DNA from: Verrucomicrobiota bacterium
Lineage (GTDB): Bacteria; Verrucomicrobiota; Verrucomicrobiia; Verrucomicrobiales; DEV007
Direction of reading: 5' to 3'
Assembly: GCA_003402735.1 (NCBI GenBank)
Contig: QQNE01000020.1
Coordinates: forward strand, 1 to 49,775
DNA length: 49,775 nucleotides
In this document: positions 42,508-49,775 of the stretch, in pieces
Position numbering within the stretch: position 1 is the stretch's first letter
Layout: each line of letters starts with the position of its first letter
Position numbers and translations under genes: made by a program
The notes under the pieces: generated by a model
Told to the model about the DNA's origin: nothing
Database searches by the model: none
Seen by the model: only the letters and a program-made list of their open reading frames with translations

Positions 42508-43476
42508 TCACTCCACCCGCAAGCTCCACAACTTGTGCCCGGCGGTGATGAACAGGGTTTTGCCGTCTCTCCCGCCGAACGTGCAATTCGTGATCATGTC
42601 CTCGGGGATGGGCAGGGTGCGGATCCTTTCGCCGGATTCTGGATCGATCACGTAGACGGCGGCAGGAAACTTGTCCGCCGTCTCCACGGGAGGGTTGGCA
42701 AAGAGCAGTCCCGCGGTCACGTAGAGCTTGCCATCAGGTCCCCAGCACATGCCGTCAGGCCCGCGTTCCGTGCCCCAGTCGAAGAGCAGTTTCCGGCTGC
42801 CGGGATCGATGCCGCCCCCGGCAACGAAGTCAAAGCGCCAGAGCTTGCGGTTCCCGCCGACGCCGTTGTTGGGCCCGCTGTTGACATTGTCTGCCACGTA
42901 GAGCCGTTTTCCATCCGGGGAGATGACGATTCCGTTGGGTCGGTCCACTTCGTGCGTGATGACTCGGGTCAATTGCCCGTTGGGAGCGATGCGGTAGACG
43001 CCCTCGACCGGTTTGCCGGCGGCGTCGAGGATCTCCATTCCCTCCCGCGGACCATACCGTGGGTCGGTGAAATAGACGGAGCCGTCTGCGGCCAGGGCTA
43101 GGTCGTTCGGGCCGTTGAAGGATTTGCCCTCAAAATCCTGAGCCAGCACGGTGATGGTGCCGTCCAGCTCGGTCCGGGTGACGCGTTTCGCGTTGCCCTC
43201 ACAGGCATACAAGCGGCCCGAGGCATCGAAGATCAGACCATTCGCTCCGCCCGATGGTTGACGGTAGACCTGGAAGGTTCCGTCTTTCATCCGCCGCATG
43301 ATCCGGTTGTTCTCGATGTCGCTGAAAAAGACACTTTCGCTGGCCGCATGCCACGCCGGGCCCTCGGTGAAGGCGACCCGCCCCTCGAGGACAAGCCCCT
43401 TCGGCCAAGTCGTTTGGGCGGCGGCGGGGAGAAGCAGCAAGGCGAGAGCGCAGGTTGAAATCAGGCGGCGTTTCAT
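42508..43476 (-). CDS. SMP-30/gluconolactonase family protein, exported
   Basis: The 322-residue protein has a signal peptide (LISTCALALLLLPAAAQ) and a six-bladed propeller with the SMP-30 metal ligands: Glu in FTEGPAW, Asn in NGPNDLAL and Asp in YVADNVNS. Additional blades show GANGLIFD, YFTDPRYG and RPNGIVISPDGKRLYV. Members hydrolyse sugar lactones such as gluconolactone. ATG 43476 gives the signal peptide. It is the last gene of a minus-strand set with the M42-like peptidase and the DUF1080-SMP-30 fusion. Confidence 0.92.
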   Translation of the reverse strand: MKRRLISTCALALLLLPAAAQTTWPKGLVLEGRVAFTEGPAWHAASESVFFSDIENNRIMRRMKDGTFQVYRQPSGGANGLIFDASGRLYACEGNAKRVTRTELDGTITVLAQDFEGKSFNGPNDLALAADGSVYFTDPRYGPREGMEILDAAGKPVEGVYRIAPNGQLTRVITHEVDRPNGIVISPDGKRLYVADNVNSGPNNGVGGNRKLWRFDFVAGGGIDPGSRKLLFDWGTERGPDGMCWGPDGKLYVTAGLLFANPPVETADKFPAAVYVIDPESGERIRTLPIPEDMITNCTFGGRDGKTLFITAGHKLWSLRVE

Positions 43477-43545
43477 GGGGCACGTTCTTCCAGATTTTTG
43501 TCGGTTTGGCAACCGCTTCCCTCTTCGCGCGCCTTGGCGGCGGTC

Positions 43546-43589
43546 AAAACTCCTCGGAATCCGAGTCGTCCCCTGAAACCGGGGGACGA
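43546..43589 (-). terminator. Tandem hairpin terminator candidate after the M42-like gene
   Basis: Reading leftward, TCGTCCCC (complement of 43589-43582) and GGGGACGA (43573-43566) form a perfect 8-bp stem with an 8-nt loop, followed by a second stem CTCGG-ATT-CCGAG (43565-43553) and GAGTTTTG. It lies 30 bp after the peptidase stop. Confidence 0.5.
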
Positions 43590-43618
43590 AGTCGCAAAGC
43601 TTGGCTCCGTGTGCCGCT

Positions 43619-44698
43619 TCAGAGATACGCTCCCAACAACCGGAGCGTGGCGCGGATGGATTCGAGCGAGGCGGTTTCGTTGGCGGTGTGGTAGCCGGTG
43701 GTGGGGATCTGCAGGGTGGTCCCGTTGATCAATCCGCCCGTGGCGGCGACCAGTCTGCCCAATTCGGTTCTTCCGAGGGAAATTGGCTTGGTGCGGTTCC
43801 GGTTTTGTTCGTCGATCCAGGCGTCCTTGAAGGTGTAACGGATGCCGAGCCGTTTGCAGGCGTTTTCGATTTCCGAGGTGAAGGCGGGGTCGAATGCGCC
43901 GGTGGCGTCCTTGCGGCGCAGGACGATTTCCTGTTGCGCGGCCGATTCGGCGGTTGGGTAGGGGCTGGTATCGAGCACCAGCAGTCTGCGGGTGGTGATT
44001 CGTTCGCGTTGAAACCAGGCGAGGGCGTGTCGCCAGCTGCGGCCCGCCTCTTCTTGGGCCGTGAAGAGGGCCGTGCCGGTGAATCCTAATCGGAAAAGAT
44101 AGATCATGAGGGCCACCGAGAGGACATTGTCCAGCTGGGCGGACAGGTGGGTCTGGGTGACTTGGAGTCGGTCGAGGAAGGAGATGGGCGTGCCAGGGTG
44201 CAATTGGGGCAGGCCATCAATCTCGAAAATCAGGTTGCGGCGGTAGGGACAGAGCCGGGAGGCGGAGATGACCCCTTGCCCGAGGTAGGTGCCGGTGAAC
44301 GGCAGGTGAGCCTGGACGCGTTGGCCGTTGAAGCGGTCAGCAATGGTGGCCATCATCTGTTCGGAGATGGAGTCCCCGTCCAGTTCGCCCCGGTTGCCTG
44401 AGATGAAGGCCGCGTATTGGAATTCGTTCGGGCCGGTGCAAAGGAGACCGTGACGGTCGATGTGGGCGGAGAGAACCAGCAGTTCCGGTTGGGAGCCGCG
44501 GGCCACCAAGGCTCCGAAGTGATGATCCACCTGGACGCCGATTTCCTCCAACTCGCGGCGGACGACGCGGAAGAAGGAATCTTCTGTTCCCACCACCGAG
44601 GGTTCCCGGACCAATTGGTAGAGGATCTCGAGGAATTCGGTAAGGTCGAGCGTTGGCTCGGGGGGGACCGCGGCGGGGGTTGGTGCAGGATCGCTCAA
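43619..44698 (-). CDS. M42/M20-like zinc aminopeptidase family protein
   Basis: The 359-residue protein follows the M42 aminopeptidase pattern: LSAHIDRHG (metal His/Asp), SAQLDNVLSVAL (bridging Asp), FTAQEEAG (catalytic Glu pair), VLDTSPYP (metal Asp) and TTGYHTANET (C-terminal metal His). No signal peptide. M42 enzymes are cytoplasmic, often oligomeric, and release N-terminal residues from peptides; some relatives act on other amide substrates. It is separated from the DUF1080-SMP-30 gene upstream by 48 bp on the same strand. Confidence 0.87.
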   Translation of the reverse strand: MSDPAPTPAAVPPEPTLDLTEFLEILYQLVREPSVVGTEDSFFRVVRRELEEIGVQVDHHFGALVARGSQPELLVLSAHIDRHGLLCTGPNEFQYAAFISGNRGELDGDSISEQMMATIADRFNGQRVQAHLPFTGTYLGQGVISASRLCPYRRNLIFEIDGLPQLHPGTPISFLDRLQVTQTHLSAQLDNVLSVALMIYLFRLGFTGTALFTAQEEAGRSWRHALAWFQRERITTRRLLVLDTSPYPTAESAAQQEIVLRRKDATGAFDPAFTSEIENACKRLGIRYTFKDAWIDEQNRNRTKPISLGRTELGRLVAATGGLINGTTLQIPTTGYHTANETASLESIRATLRLLGAYL

Positions 44699-44746
44699 GG
44701 CGCCTACGTTAGCAGCAGGAACGGTGCCGAAGTTTCCACTGATTGT

Positions 44747-46774
44747 TCAGCGGAGGCCCGGGATGTTGAGATCGATCGCGTAAAATCCGGTGCGCGCGGT
44801 GACGAACAGAGTTTTGTTTCCGGGGCCGCCGAACTCGCAATTCGCCGGGGACTCGGGGCAGGGGATTTCGGCGATCTTTTCTCCGGCGGGCGACCAGACG
44901 GAGAGGCCCGGGCCGGTGGTCAGATAGAGGTTTCCGGCCAGATCGACCGCCATGCCGTCGCTGGAGGAGGGGGCAAAGAGGCGCCGGTGTTCCAGAATGC
45001 CCGGGCTCTTGACGTCCCAGGCAAAGATCTGTTTTTCGGCGGTGTCGGCGACGTAGAGCGTCTTTTGGTCGGGAGAGAGCGCCACTCCGTTTGGCTTGGT
45101 GACTTCGCTGGTGGCGAGGGTGATTTTGGAACCTTGGTTCACGTAATAGACGGATTCCTTTTCCAATTCGCGCGCGCCGCCGGCGTTGCCGTAACGGGGA
45201 TCCGTGAAATAAAATCCGCCCTGGCCGTCGAGGACCAGATCGTTGGGGCTGTTGAGACGTTTGCCCTCGAATTTTTCGATGGCGACGGTCCGTTTGTCGC
45301 CGCTTTGCCGGCTGACGATGCGGTTGGTGCCTTCGCAGGCAAACAAGTCGCCGCCGGGAACCCAGAGCAGGCCGTTGGCACCACCGGTGTCTTCGCGCCA
45401 GACGCTGATCTGTCCGGTCTTCGGATCGTAAACGTGGGTGCGGTTGTTCGGGATGTCGTTGAACCAGATGCGTCCATCGGGGCCTTGAGCCGGGCCCTCG
45501 GTGAATTTGTAACCGTCGCCGAGTTTGCGAAACGCGGCCCCCTCGGGAACGATGGGACCGGTGGGGGTGGCTGGGAATTCCGGGATGGGGCGTGGGGCGG
45601 CGGTTTCGAGGAGTTCAATCGATTTGAATTCCACATCCATGTCCTGACCGCCGTGCAACTGGAGACCGAAACGGCCCTTGCGCGCCCCAGTCGCATCCAG
45701 GAGGTCGGCGGTTTTGGTGCCATTGAGGTGCACGACCAGACGGGGGCCGTGCGCGGAGACGGTCATCTCGTTCCAATCGCCCGGTTTGTAGGCTTTCTTG
45801 ACGAGGTCGGCCGCGGGCTTGACCACCCAGGAGCGGCCCAGGGTTTCGTAAAGCCCGCCCGCGTCCTGGCCGGTGGAGTCGATCTCCGCCTGAAATCCCT
45901 TGAGGCCGACGGCTTCCTCGACGGGTTGGGCGCGGAAGTAGAAACCGCTGTTCCCTGAGCGGGAGCGGTAGACGATCCGGGCGGTGAAATGTTCGTGGTC
46001 GGCATCGCTCAGCAGAATGCCGTGCTTGGTTTCAGAGGCGGGGCTGGTGCCCTTGAGGACGCCGTCGGACACGTTCCAGGTGCCGCCCGGGGTGGGCGTC
46101 CATCCGGTCAGGTCCTTGCCGTTGAAGAGAGGCTTCCAAGTGCTTTGGCCGAGGTCCTTGATTTGGATGTTTCGCCAACTGGTCTCCGGGCCGTCCGAGC
46201 GCTTGCCCACGCCGTGGACCTGGAGGGCGATGAATCCTTTCTGGGTCATGGGATCGACCAGATCGGCGGCGGGGACGCCGTTGACCCAGGTGCGGATCGA
46301 GTCGCCGATGGCCTCGATCCGGTAGTGGTTCCATTCGTTTTGTTTGAAGGCGTAACGGGCATCCGGGCGGAGGGTGAGGGGGTAGATCCAGCCGCGGCGT
46401 CCCTCGTCGTAAACGCCACCGGACCAGCCCCGGCGGCTGGGATCGATTTCCATCTGATAACCATGAACCTGGCCTTTTTTGTAATCGGCGAGGCTTTCGG
46501 AACGGAATTGGATTCCTGCGTTGAGGGTGGGATCGATGCGAAACTCGAGCTCGAGGACGAAGTCGCCGTAATCTCGTTCCGTGCAGAGGAAACTGTTTGA
46601 GGTGTTGGGGACGGCGGTGCCGACGATGGCGGAGTCGCGCACTTGATAGGTGGCCTTGCCGCCGCGTTGGGTCCAGCCTTTGAGTGAGGAGCCGTCGAAG
46701 AGAGGGGACCAATCGGCAGCCGGGCTGGCGGATGCCAACAGAGCAAGAGCCAGAACCGTGAGAATCAGGGGCAT
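44747..46774 (-). CDS. Secreted DUF1080-DUF1080-SMP-30 fusion protein
   Basis: The 675-residue protein has a signal peptide (MPLILTVLALALLASASPAA), two DUF1080 jelly-roll domains (about 25-225, with LFDGSSLKGWTQRGG and YQMEIDPS; about 230-405, with LFNGKDLTGW and FQAEIDST), and an SMP-30/gluconolactonase propeller (about 430-670) with FTEGPAQGPDGRIWFND, NSPNDLVLDGQGGFYFTD and YVADTAEKQ. The fusion suggests successive steps on one substrate, keto-glycoside cleavage followed by lactone hydrolysis. This is inferred from domain families. ATG 46774 gives the signal peptide; the frame is open to 46855. Confidence 0.9.
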   Translation of the reverse strand: MPLILTVLALALLASASPAADWSPLFDGSSLKGWTQRGGKATYQVRDSAIVGTAVPNTSNSFLCTERDYGDFVLELEFRIDPTLNAGIQFRSESLADYKKGQVHGYQMEIDPSRRGWSGGVYDEGRRGWIYPLTLRPDARYAFKQNEWNHYRIEAIGDSIRTWVNGVPAADLVDPMTQKGFIALQVHGVGKRSDGPETSWRNIQIKDLGQSTWKPLFNGKDLTGWTPTPGGTWNVSDGVLKGTSPASETKHGILLSDADHEHFTARIVYRSRSGNSGFYFRAQPVEEAVGLKGFQAEIDSTGQDAGGLYETLGRSWVVKPAADLVKKAYKPGDWNEMTVSAHGPRLVVHLNGTKTADLLDATGARKGRFGLQLHGGQDMDVEFKSIELLETAAPRPIPEFPATPTGPIVPEGAAFRKLGDGYKFTEGPAQGPDGRIWFNDIPNNRTHVYDPKTGQISVWREDTGGANGLLWVPGGDLFACEGTNRIVSRQSGDKRTVAIEKFEGKRLNSPNDLVLDGQGGFYFTDPRYGNAGGARELEKESVYYVNQGSKITLATSEVTKPNGVALSPDQKTLYVADTAEKQIFAWDVKSPGILEHRRLFAPSSSDGMAVDLAGNLYLTTGPGLSVWSPAGEKIAEIPCPESPANCEFGGPGNKTLFVTARTGFYAIDLNIPGLR

Positions 46775-46780
46775 GGGCCG

Positions 46781-46809
46781 ATAGGAATGGAGAAAATGGG
46801 ATTCGTCAA
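46781..46809 (-). promoter_or_regulatory. Candidate sigma-70-type promoter of the DUF1080-SMP-30 gene
   Basis: On the complement, TTGACG (46809-46804) is separated by exactly 17 bp from TCCTAT (46786-46781). The -35 is good and the -10 weak. Transcription would begin almost at ATG 46774, implying a very short or no leader. Confidence 0.4.
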
Positions 46810-46871
46810 GTTTTGGGGAAAACATGGTTAACAACTTCCGAATTTCCACTCGCACGAACGGGCTCCAGGGC

Positions 46872-46877
46872 TATAGT
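46872..46877 (+). promoter_or_regulatory. Candidate -10 box of malQ
   Basis: TATAGT lies 11 bp before the malQ ATG; no good -35 is seen 17 bp upstream. If used, the mRNA would be nearly leaderless. Confidence 0.3.
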
Positions 46878-46888
46878 TCCGCCCTGAC

Positions 46889-48640
46889 ATGTTTGACTCT
46901 CGCACCACCACCTCTGAGGAGCGGATCGCCGGCGTTCTTGTGCCTCTGTTTGCCTTGCGGCGGGAGGATGACCTCGGGATTGGCGATGTGACGGCGTTGC
47001 GTCAGTTGGTGGATTGGTCAGTGGAGTGCGGGTTGGGATTCATCCAGTTGCTGCCGGTGAACGAGATGGGGCGGGACAACAGTCCTTACAACGCGATCAG
47101 TTCGGTGGCGTTGGAGCCGTTGACCTTGGATACGTCGCCGGGTGCGATCCCGGAGTTGACTCAGGCGGAGTATGAGGAGGTGGTCGGGGGGTATGACCTG
47201 GCCGGGTTGCGGGCGGATGGGGTGAAGTATGAGCAGGTGCGTCGGTTGAAGCTGGATTTGTTGTGGCGTGCGTTTGGGAAGTTTCGCCGGGAGCATTACT
47301 GGCATGGCACGGAGCGGGAGGGGGCGTTCCTGGCATTTTGTGCGGCGGAGCGTCATTGGCTCCACGACTACTGCTGTTACCGGTTGCTGCTCGACATGGA
47401 GGAGGGGCAAGAGGATTGGGAGCATTGGTCTCCGGAATACCGTTCCGCGGAGAAGGCGAGGGCCTTCATTGACAATCTGTTGCAGAAGGAATGCGAGAAG
47501 ACGGAGTTGCAGTTGGCCTTTTACGCCTACGTTCAGTTCATCGCCCAGGAGCAATGGGATGCGACGGCGGCCCATGCCCGGAGACGGGGGGTCAAGTTGA
47601 TGGGGGACGTGCCCTACGGGGTGAGTCGCTGCAGTTGCGACGTGTTTGCCAAGCGGGATCTGTTTGATCTGGAGTGGTTCGGGGGCGCGCCGCCGGAGAG
47701 CAATTTCAAGGACGACGAGTTTGTGGTGCGTTGGGGCCAGAACTGGGGGATTCCGCTGTATCGGTGGGAGGTGATGGCGCAGGACGACTACGCCTGGTGG
47801 CGGCAGCGCATCAGCAAGCTCTGCCGCTTTTTCGATATTTTCCGAATTGATCACGCCCTCGGGTTCTACAGAATTTACAGTTTCCCCTGGCGACCGGACC
47901 GCAATGCGGAGTTTTTGCCGTTGACGGTGGAGGAGACGATGGGGCGGACCGGGGGGCGGGTGCCCGGTTTTCAGCCGGGTCCGGATGACACGATGGAAAT
48001 GGCGGAGCGCAACCGGCTGCTCGGCGAGCGGTATTTGACGATGGTGCGCGAGGCCGCGAACGGATCGGCGGTGGTGGCGGAGGACTTGGGGATGGTGCCG
48101 CGTTACGTGCCGGAGAGCCTGCTATCGATTGGCCTGGCCGGGATGAAGGTGCCGCAGTGGGAAGGTGCGGACCACGGCGGGTTGCGGGATCCGAAGGAGT
48201 ATCCCTGGCTCTCGCTGGCCACCTACGCCACGCACGATCACGAGCCGGTGAAGACGCAGTGGAATCGGGCGCGCGAAAAAGTGTTGCAGCACGGGAACGA
48301 CGGGGAGGGCTGGGAACCCCGCCGGTTTCTGGAAGGATTGGGTCGGCTTGCGGGCATCGATTTCCCTCACGGAGGCATTCCGGAGTTTGATGACGCGGTG
48401 CGGGAGCATCTTCTGCGGGCTCTTTTCGCAGCCCGGTCCCGTTACGCCTCGGTGATGATCACCGATCTGTTCGGGTTGGAGGAGCGTTTCAATGTCCCCG
48501 GCCTGCTCAGTGATCGCAACTGGTCCCACCGGCTCCCCATGACCGTGGCGGAGCTGTCCGCGGCGCCGCGTTGGCACCAAGCCTGTGAAGGCGTGAAAAA
48601 TCTCCTAAAAGAGACTGGCCGCTTCGGCTTCACGGCGTAA
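46889..48640 (+). CDS. malQ: 4-alpha-glucanotransferase (GH77, amylomaltase)
   Basis: The 583-residue protein shows the GH77 catalytic residues in order: nucleophile Asp in FRIDHALGF, acid/base Glu in VVAEDLGMVP and the stabilising Asp in ATYATHDHEP. Other family segments are PLFALRREDDLGIGD, IQLLPVNEMG, SPYNAISSVALEP and MGDVPYGVSRCSCDVF (core GDVPYGVS). It transfers maltodextrin segments in glycogen or starch metabolism. mdh begins 21 bp after it on the same strand. Confidence 0.96.
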   Translation: MFDSRTTTSEERIAGVLVPLFALRREDDLGIGDVTALRQLVDWSVECGLGFIQLLPVNEMGRDNSPYNAISSVALEPLTLDTSPGAIPELTQAEYEEVVGGYDLAGLRADGVKYEQVRRLKLDLLWRAFGKFRREHYWHGTEREGAFLAFCAAERHWLHDYCCYRLLLDMEEGQEDWEHWSPEYRSAEKARAFIDNLLQKECEKTELQLAFYAYVQFIAQEQWDATAAHARRRGVKLMGDVPYGVSRCSCDVFAKRDLFDLEWFGGAPPESNFKDDEFVVRWGQNWGIPLYRWEVMAQDDYAWWRQRISKLCRFFDIFRIDHALGFYRIYSFPWRPDRNAEFLPLTVEETMGRTGGRVPGFQPGPDDTMEMAERNRLLGERYLTMVREAANGSAVVAEDLGMVPRYVPESLLSIGLAGMKVPQWEGADHGGLRDPKEYPWLSLATYATHDHEPVKTQWNRAREKVLQHGNDGEGWEPRRFLEGLGRLAGIDFPHGGIPEFDDAVREHLLRALFAARSRYASVMITDLFGLEERFNVPGLLSDRNWSHRLPMTVAELSAAPRWHQACEGVKNLLKETGRFGFTA

Positions 48641-48661
48641 GACGTAAGGGACATTACACTC

Positions 48662-49651
48662 ATGAGCAACGAGCCCATCAAGGTGGCGGTGACCGGTGCC
48701 GCCGGTCAGATCGGATATTCTCTTCTCTTCCGGATCGCTTCGGGAGCGATGTTTGGACCCAAACAGCCCGTCAGTCTCCATCTCATCGAGATCGAGCCTG
48801 CGCTCAAGGCGTTGCAGGGCGTGGTCATGGAGCTGGACGATTGCGCGTTCCCGCTGCTCCGCAATGTGGTCCAGACGTCCAACCTCGATGAGGGATTCTC
48901 CGGAGTGAACTGGGCCCTCCTCGTGGGCAGCGTGCCGCGCAAGGCGGACATGGAGCGCAAGGATCTCCTCAACATCAACGGCAAGATCTTCACCGGACAG
49001 GGCCAGGCGATTGAGCGCAGCGCCGCCAAGGACGTCCGCATCCTCGTCGTCGGCAACCCGTGCAACACGAATTGCCTCATCGCGATGCGCAATGCGCCGA
49101 AGATCCCCAAGGATCGCTGGTTTGCGATGACCCGTCTCGACGAGAACCGGGCCAAGAGTCAGCTCGCCCAGAAGGCCGGGGTTCACAGCTCTGCGGTCAC
49201 CAACATGACGATCTGGGGCAATCACTCCGCCACCCAGTATCCGGACTTTTGCAACGCCAAGATCAACGGGAAGCCGGTCACCCAGGTCATCAAGGACGAG
49301 GAGTGGCTCAAGGGCCCATTCATCTCCACGGTGCAACAGCGCGGCAAGGCCATCATCGAAGCCCGCGGCTCTTCTTCCGCCGCCTCCGCCGCCAATGCCG
49401 TCGTCGATACCGTTTGCAGCCTCACCACCAAGACCCCGGGCAAAGATTGGACCAGCGTTTGCGTCTGTTCCGACGGCAGTTACGGCGTCGAGCCGGGTTT
49501 GATTTCGTCGTTCCCGATCGTGACCGATGGCAAGAAATGGAAAATCCTTCAGGGGCTTCCGGTGAACGAGTTCAGCCAATCCAAAATCGATGCCACCGTT
49601 GCCGAACTCAAGGAGGAACGGGACGCAGTGGCCAGTCTGGGGTTGATCTGA
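48662..49651 (+). CDS. mdh: Malate dehydrogenase
   Basis: The 329-residue protein matches the cytosolic-type NAD malate dehydrogenase: [21 protein letters not shown], the catalytic region [25 protein letters not shown] with the active-site histidine and [16 protein letters not shown]. It interconverts malate and oxaloacetate in the TCA cycle, next in the chain to pckG. Start ATG follows malQ closely, suggesting a joint transcript. Two features of this branch are visible, an internal [11 protein letters not shown] segment and absence of a signal sequence. Confidence 0.96.
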   Translation: MSNEPIKVAVTGAAGQIGYSLLFRIASGAMFGPKQPVSLHLIEIEPALKALQGVVMELDDCAFPLLRNVVQTSNLDEGFSGVNWALLVGSVPRKADMERKDLLNINGKIFTGQGQAIERSAAKDVRILVVGNPCNTNCLIAMRNAPKIPKDRWFAMTRLDENRAKSQLAQKAGVHSSAVTNMTIWGNHSATQYPDFCNAKINGKPVTQVIKDEEWLKGPFISTVQQRGKAIIEARGSSSAASAANAVVDTVCSLTTKTPGKDWTSVCVCSDGSYGVEPGLISSFPIVTDGKKWKILQGLPVNEFSQSKIDATVAELKEERDAVASLGLI

Positions 49652-49697
49652 GTCTCCTGGATTCAACGCTGAAGTGCAACGGAGCTATGGAAAATAA

Positions 49698-49766
49698 GGT
49701 TAGCTGGGTTATTCTGGCTGCCGAAACAATTCCCGTTGTACGATGCCAGTATTCACCCAGCTAACC
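49698..49766. repeat. 69-nt inverted repeat of unknown type downstream of mdh
   Basis: GGTTAGCTGGGT at 49698-49709 is perfectly complementary to ACCCAGCTAACC at 49755-49766. Inside, CTGGC (49714-49718) pairs with GCCAG (49745-49749), and ACAA (49726-49729) with TTGT (49736-49739), so the whole segment can fold into a long stepped hairpin. There is no T-tract, so it is not a classical terminator. It could be an intergenic palindromic element or a MITE-like remnant, or one end of a feature beyond the window. Confidence 0.6.
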
Positions 49767-49775
49767 GAAGGTGAA

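Noticed and set aside
49698-49766. Integron attC site
   Set aside because: The core sequences are in the wrong orientation: the element starts with GGTTAGC rather than RYYYAAC and does not end in GTTRRRY; no integrase or cassette array is present.

Overview
The window is high-GC bacterial chromosome, about 40 genes packed on both strands with short gaps. The best guess for the source is a Verrucomicrobiota bacterium. Three things point there: a set of prepilin-like genes that reads as the B, C and D members of the 'Verru_Chthon cassette'; secreted haem proteins of the planctomycete/verrucomicrobial type (PSD1/DUF1549/DUF1553 and the PVC-type dehydrogenase with HEAT repeats and a C-terminal CxxCH); and repeated DUF1080 (3-keto-disaccharide hydrolase-like) and SMP-30 genes. 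Many genes lack a clear Shine-Dalgarno sequence and several use GTG or TTG starts. I see no rRNA, tRNA, CRISPR array, transposase or phage gene.

Layout. 1-4672 (minus): a tightly overlapping run of FKBP peptidyl-prolyl isomerase, YpsA-like SLOG protein, Hsp33-type redox chaperone and a secreted PSD1 cytochrome cut by the left edge. 4824-10684 (plus): a six-PAS sensor with no output domain, a hybrid histidine kinase, and a secreted EF-hand protein. 10761-17691 (minus): RsfS, an acidic hypothetical protein, a Tat-exported Gfo/Idh/MocA oxidoreductase, three pseudopilins, and GTP-type PEP carboxykinase. 17878-21320 (plus): an FHA/coiled-coil protein translationally coupled to a PVC-type haem dehydrogenase, convergent with a dihaem peroxidase (minus). 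22539-24787 (plus): gap-pgk. 24836-25518: a decayed acetylxylan-esterase-like gene. 25534-29360 (minus): sigma-54 response regulator, xseB, dxs. 29538-32624: a small membrane protein, a YafK-like L,D-transpeptidase homologue without its catalytic residues, mtnP and uppP. 32630-38393 (minus): a MoxR-type AAA+ ATPase overlapping a HExxH/VWA protein, then a proline-rich membrane protein, a DUF1080 protein, a sugar-phosphate isomerase-like protein and a secreted unknown. 38785-42495 (plus): a GntP-type permease and a copper P1B-ATPase. 42508-46774 (minus): an SMP-30 protein, an M42-like peptidase and a DUF1080-DUF1080-SMP-30 fusion. 46889-49651 (plus): malQ and mdh, followed by a 69-nt inverted repeat at the right edge.

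Central carbon metabolism (gap, pgk, pckG, mdh, malQ) and isoprenoid/cell-wall lipid genes (dxs, uppP) are interleaved with secreted sugar-oxidation and haem proteins, which fits a heterotroph that degrades polysaccharides. The best candidates for new biology are the AAA+/HExxH-VWA pair and the genes beside it, the catalytically altered L,D-transpeptidase homologue, the pseudopilin cassette lacking its A member, and the paired sensors with degenerate receiver domains. All family assignments come from reading motifs by eye; no database search was run.
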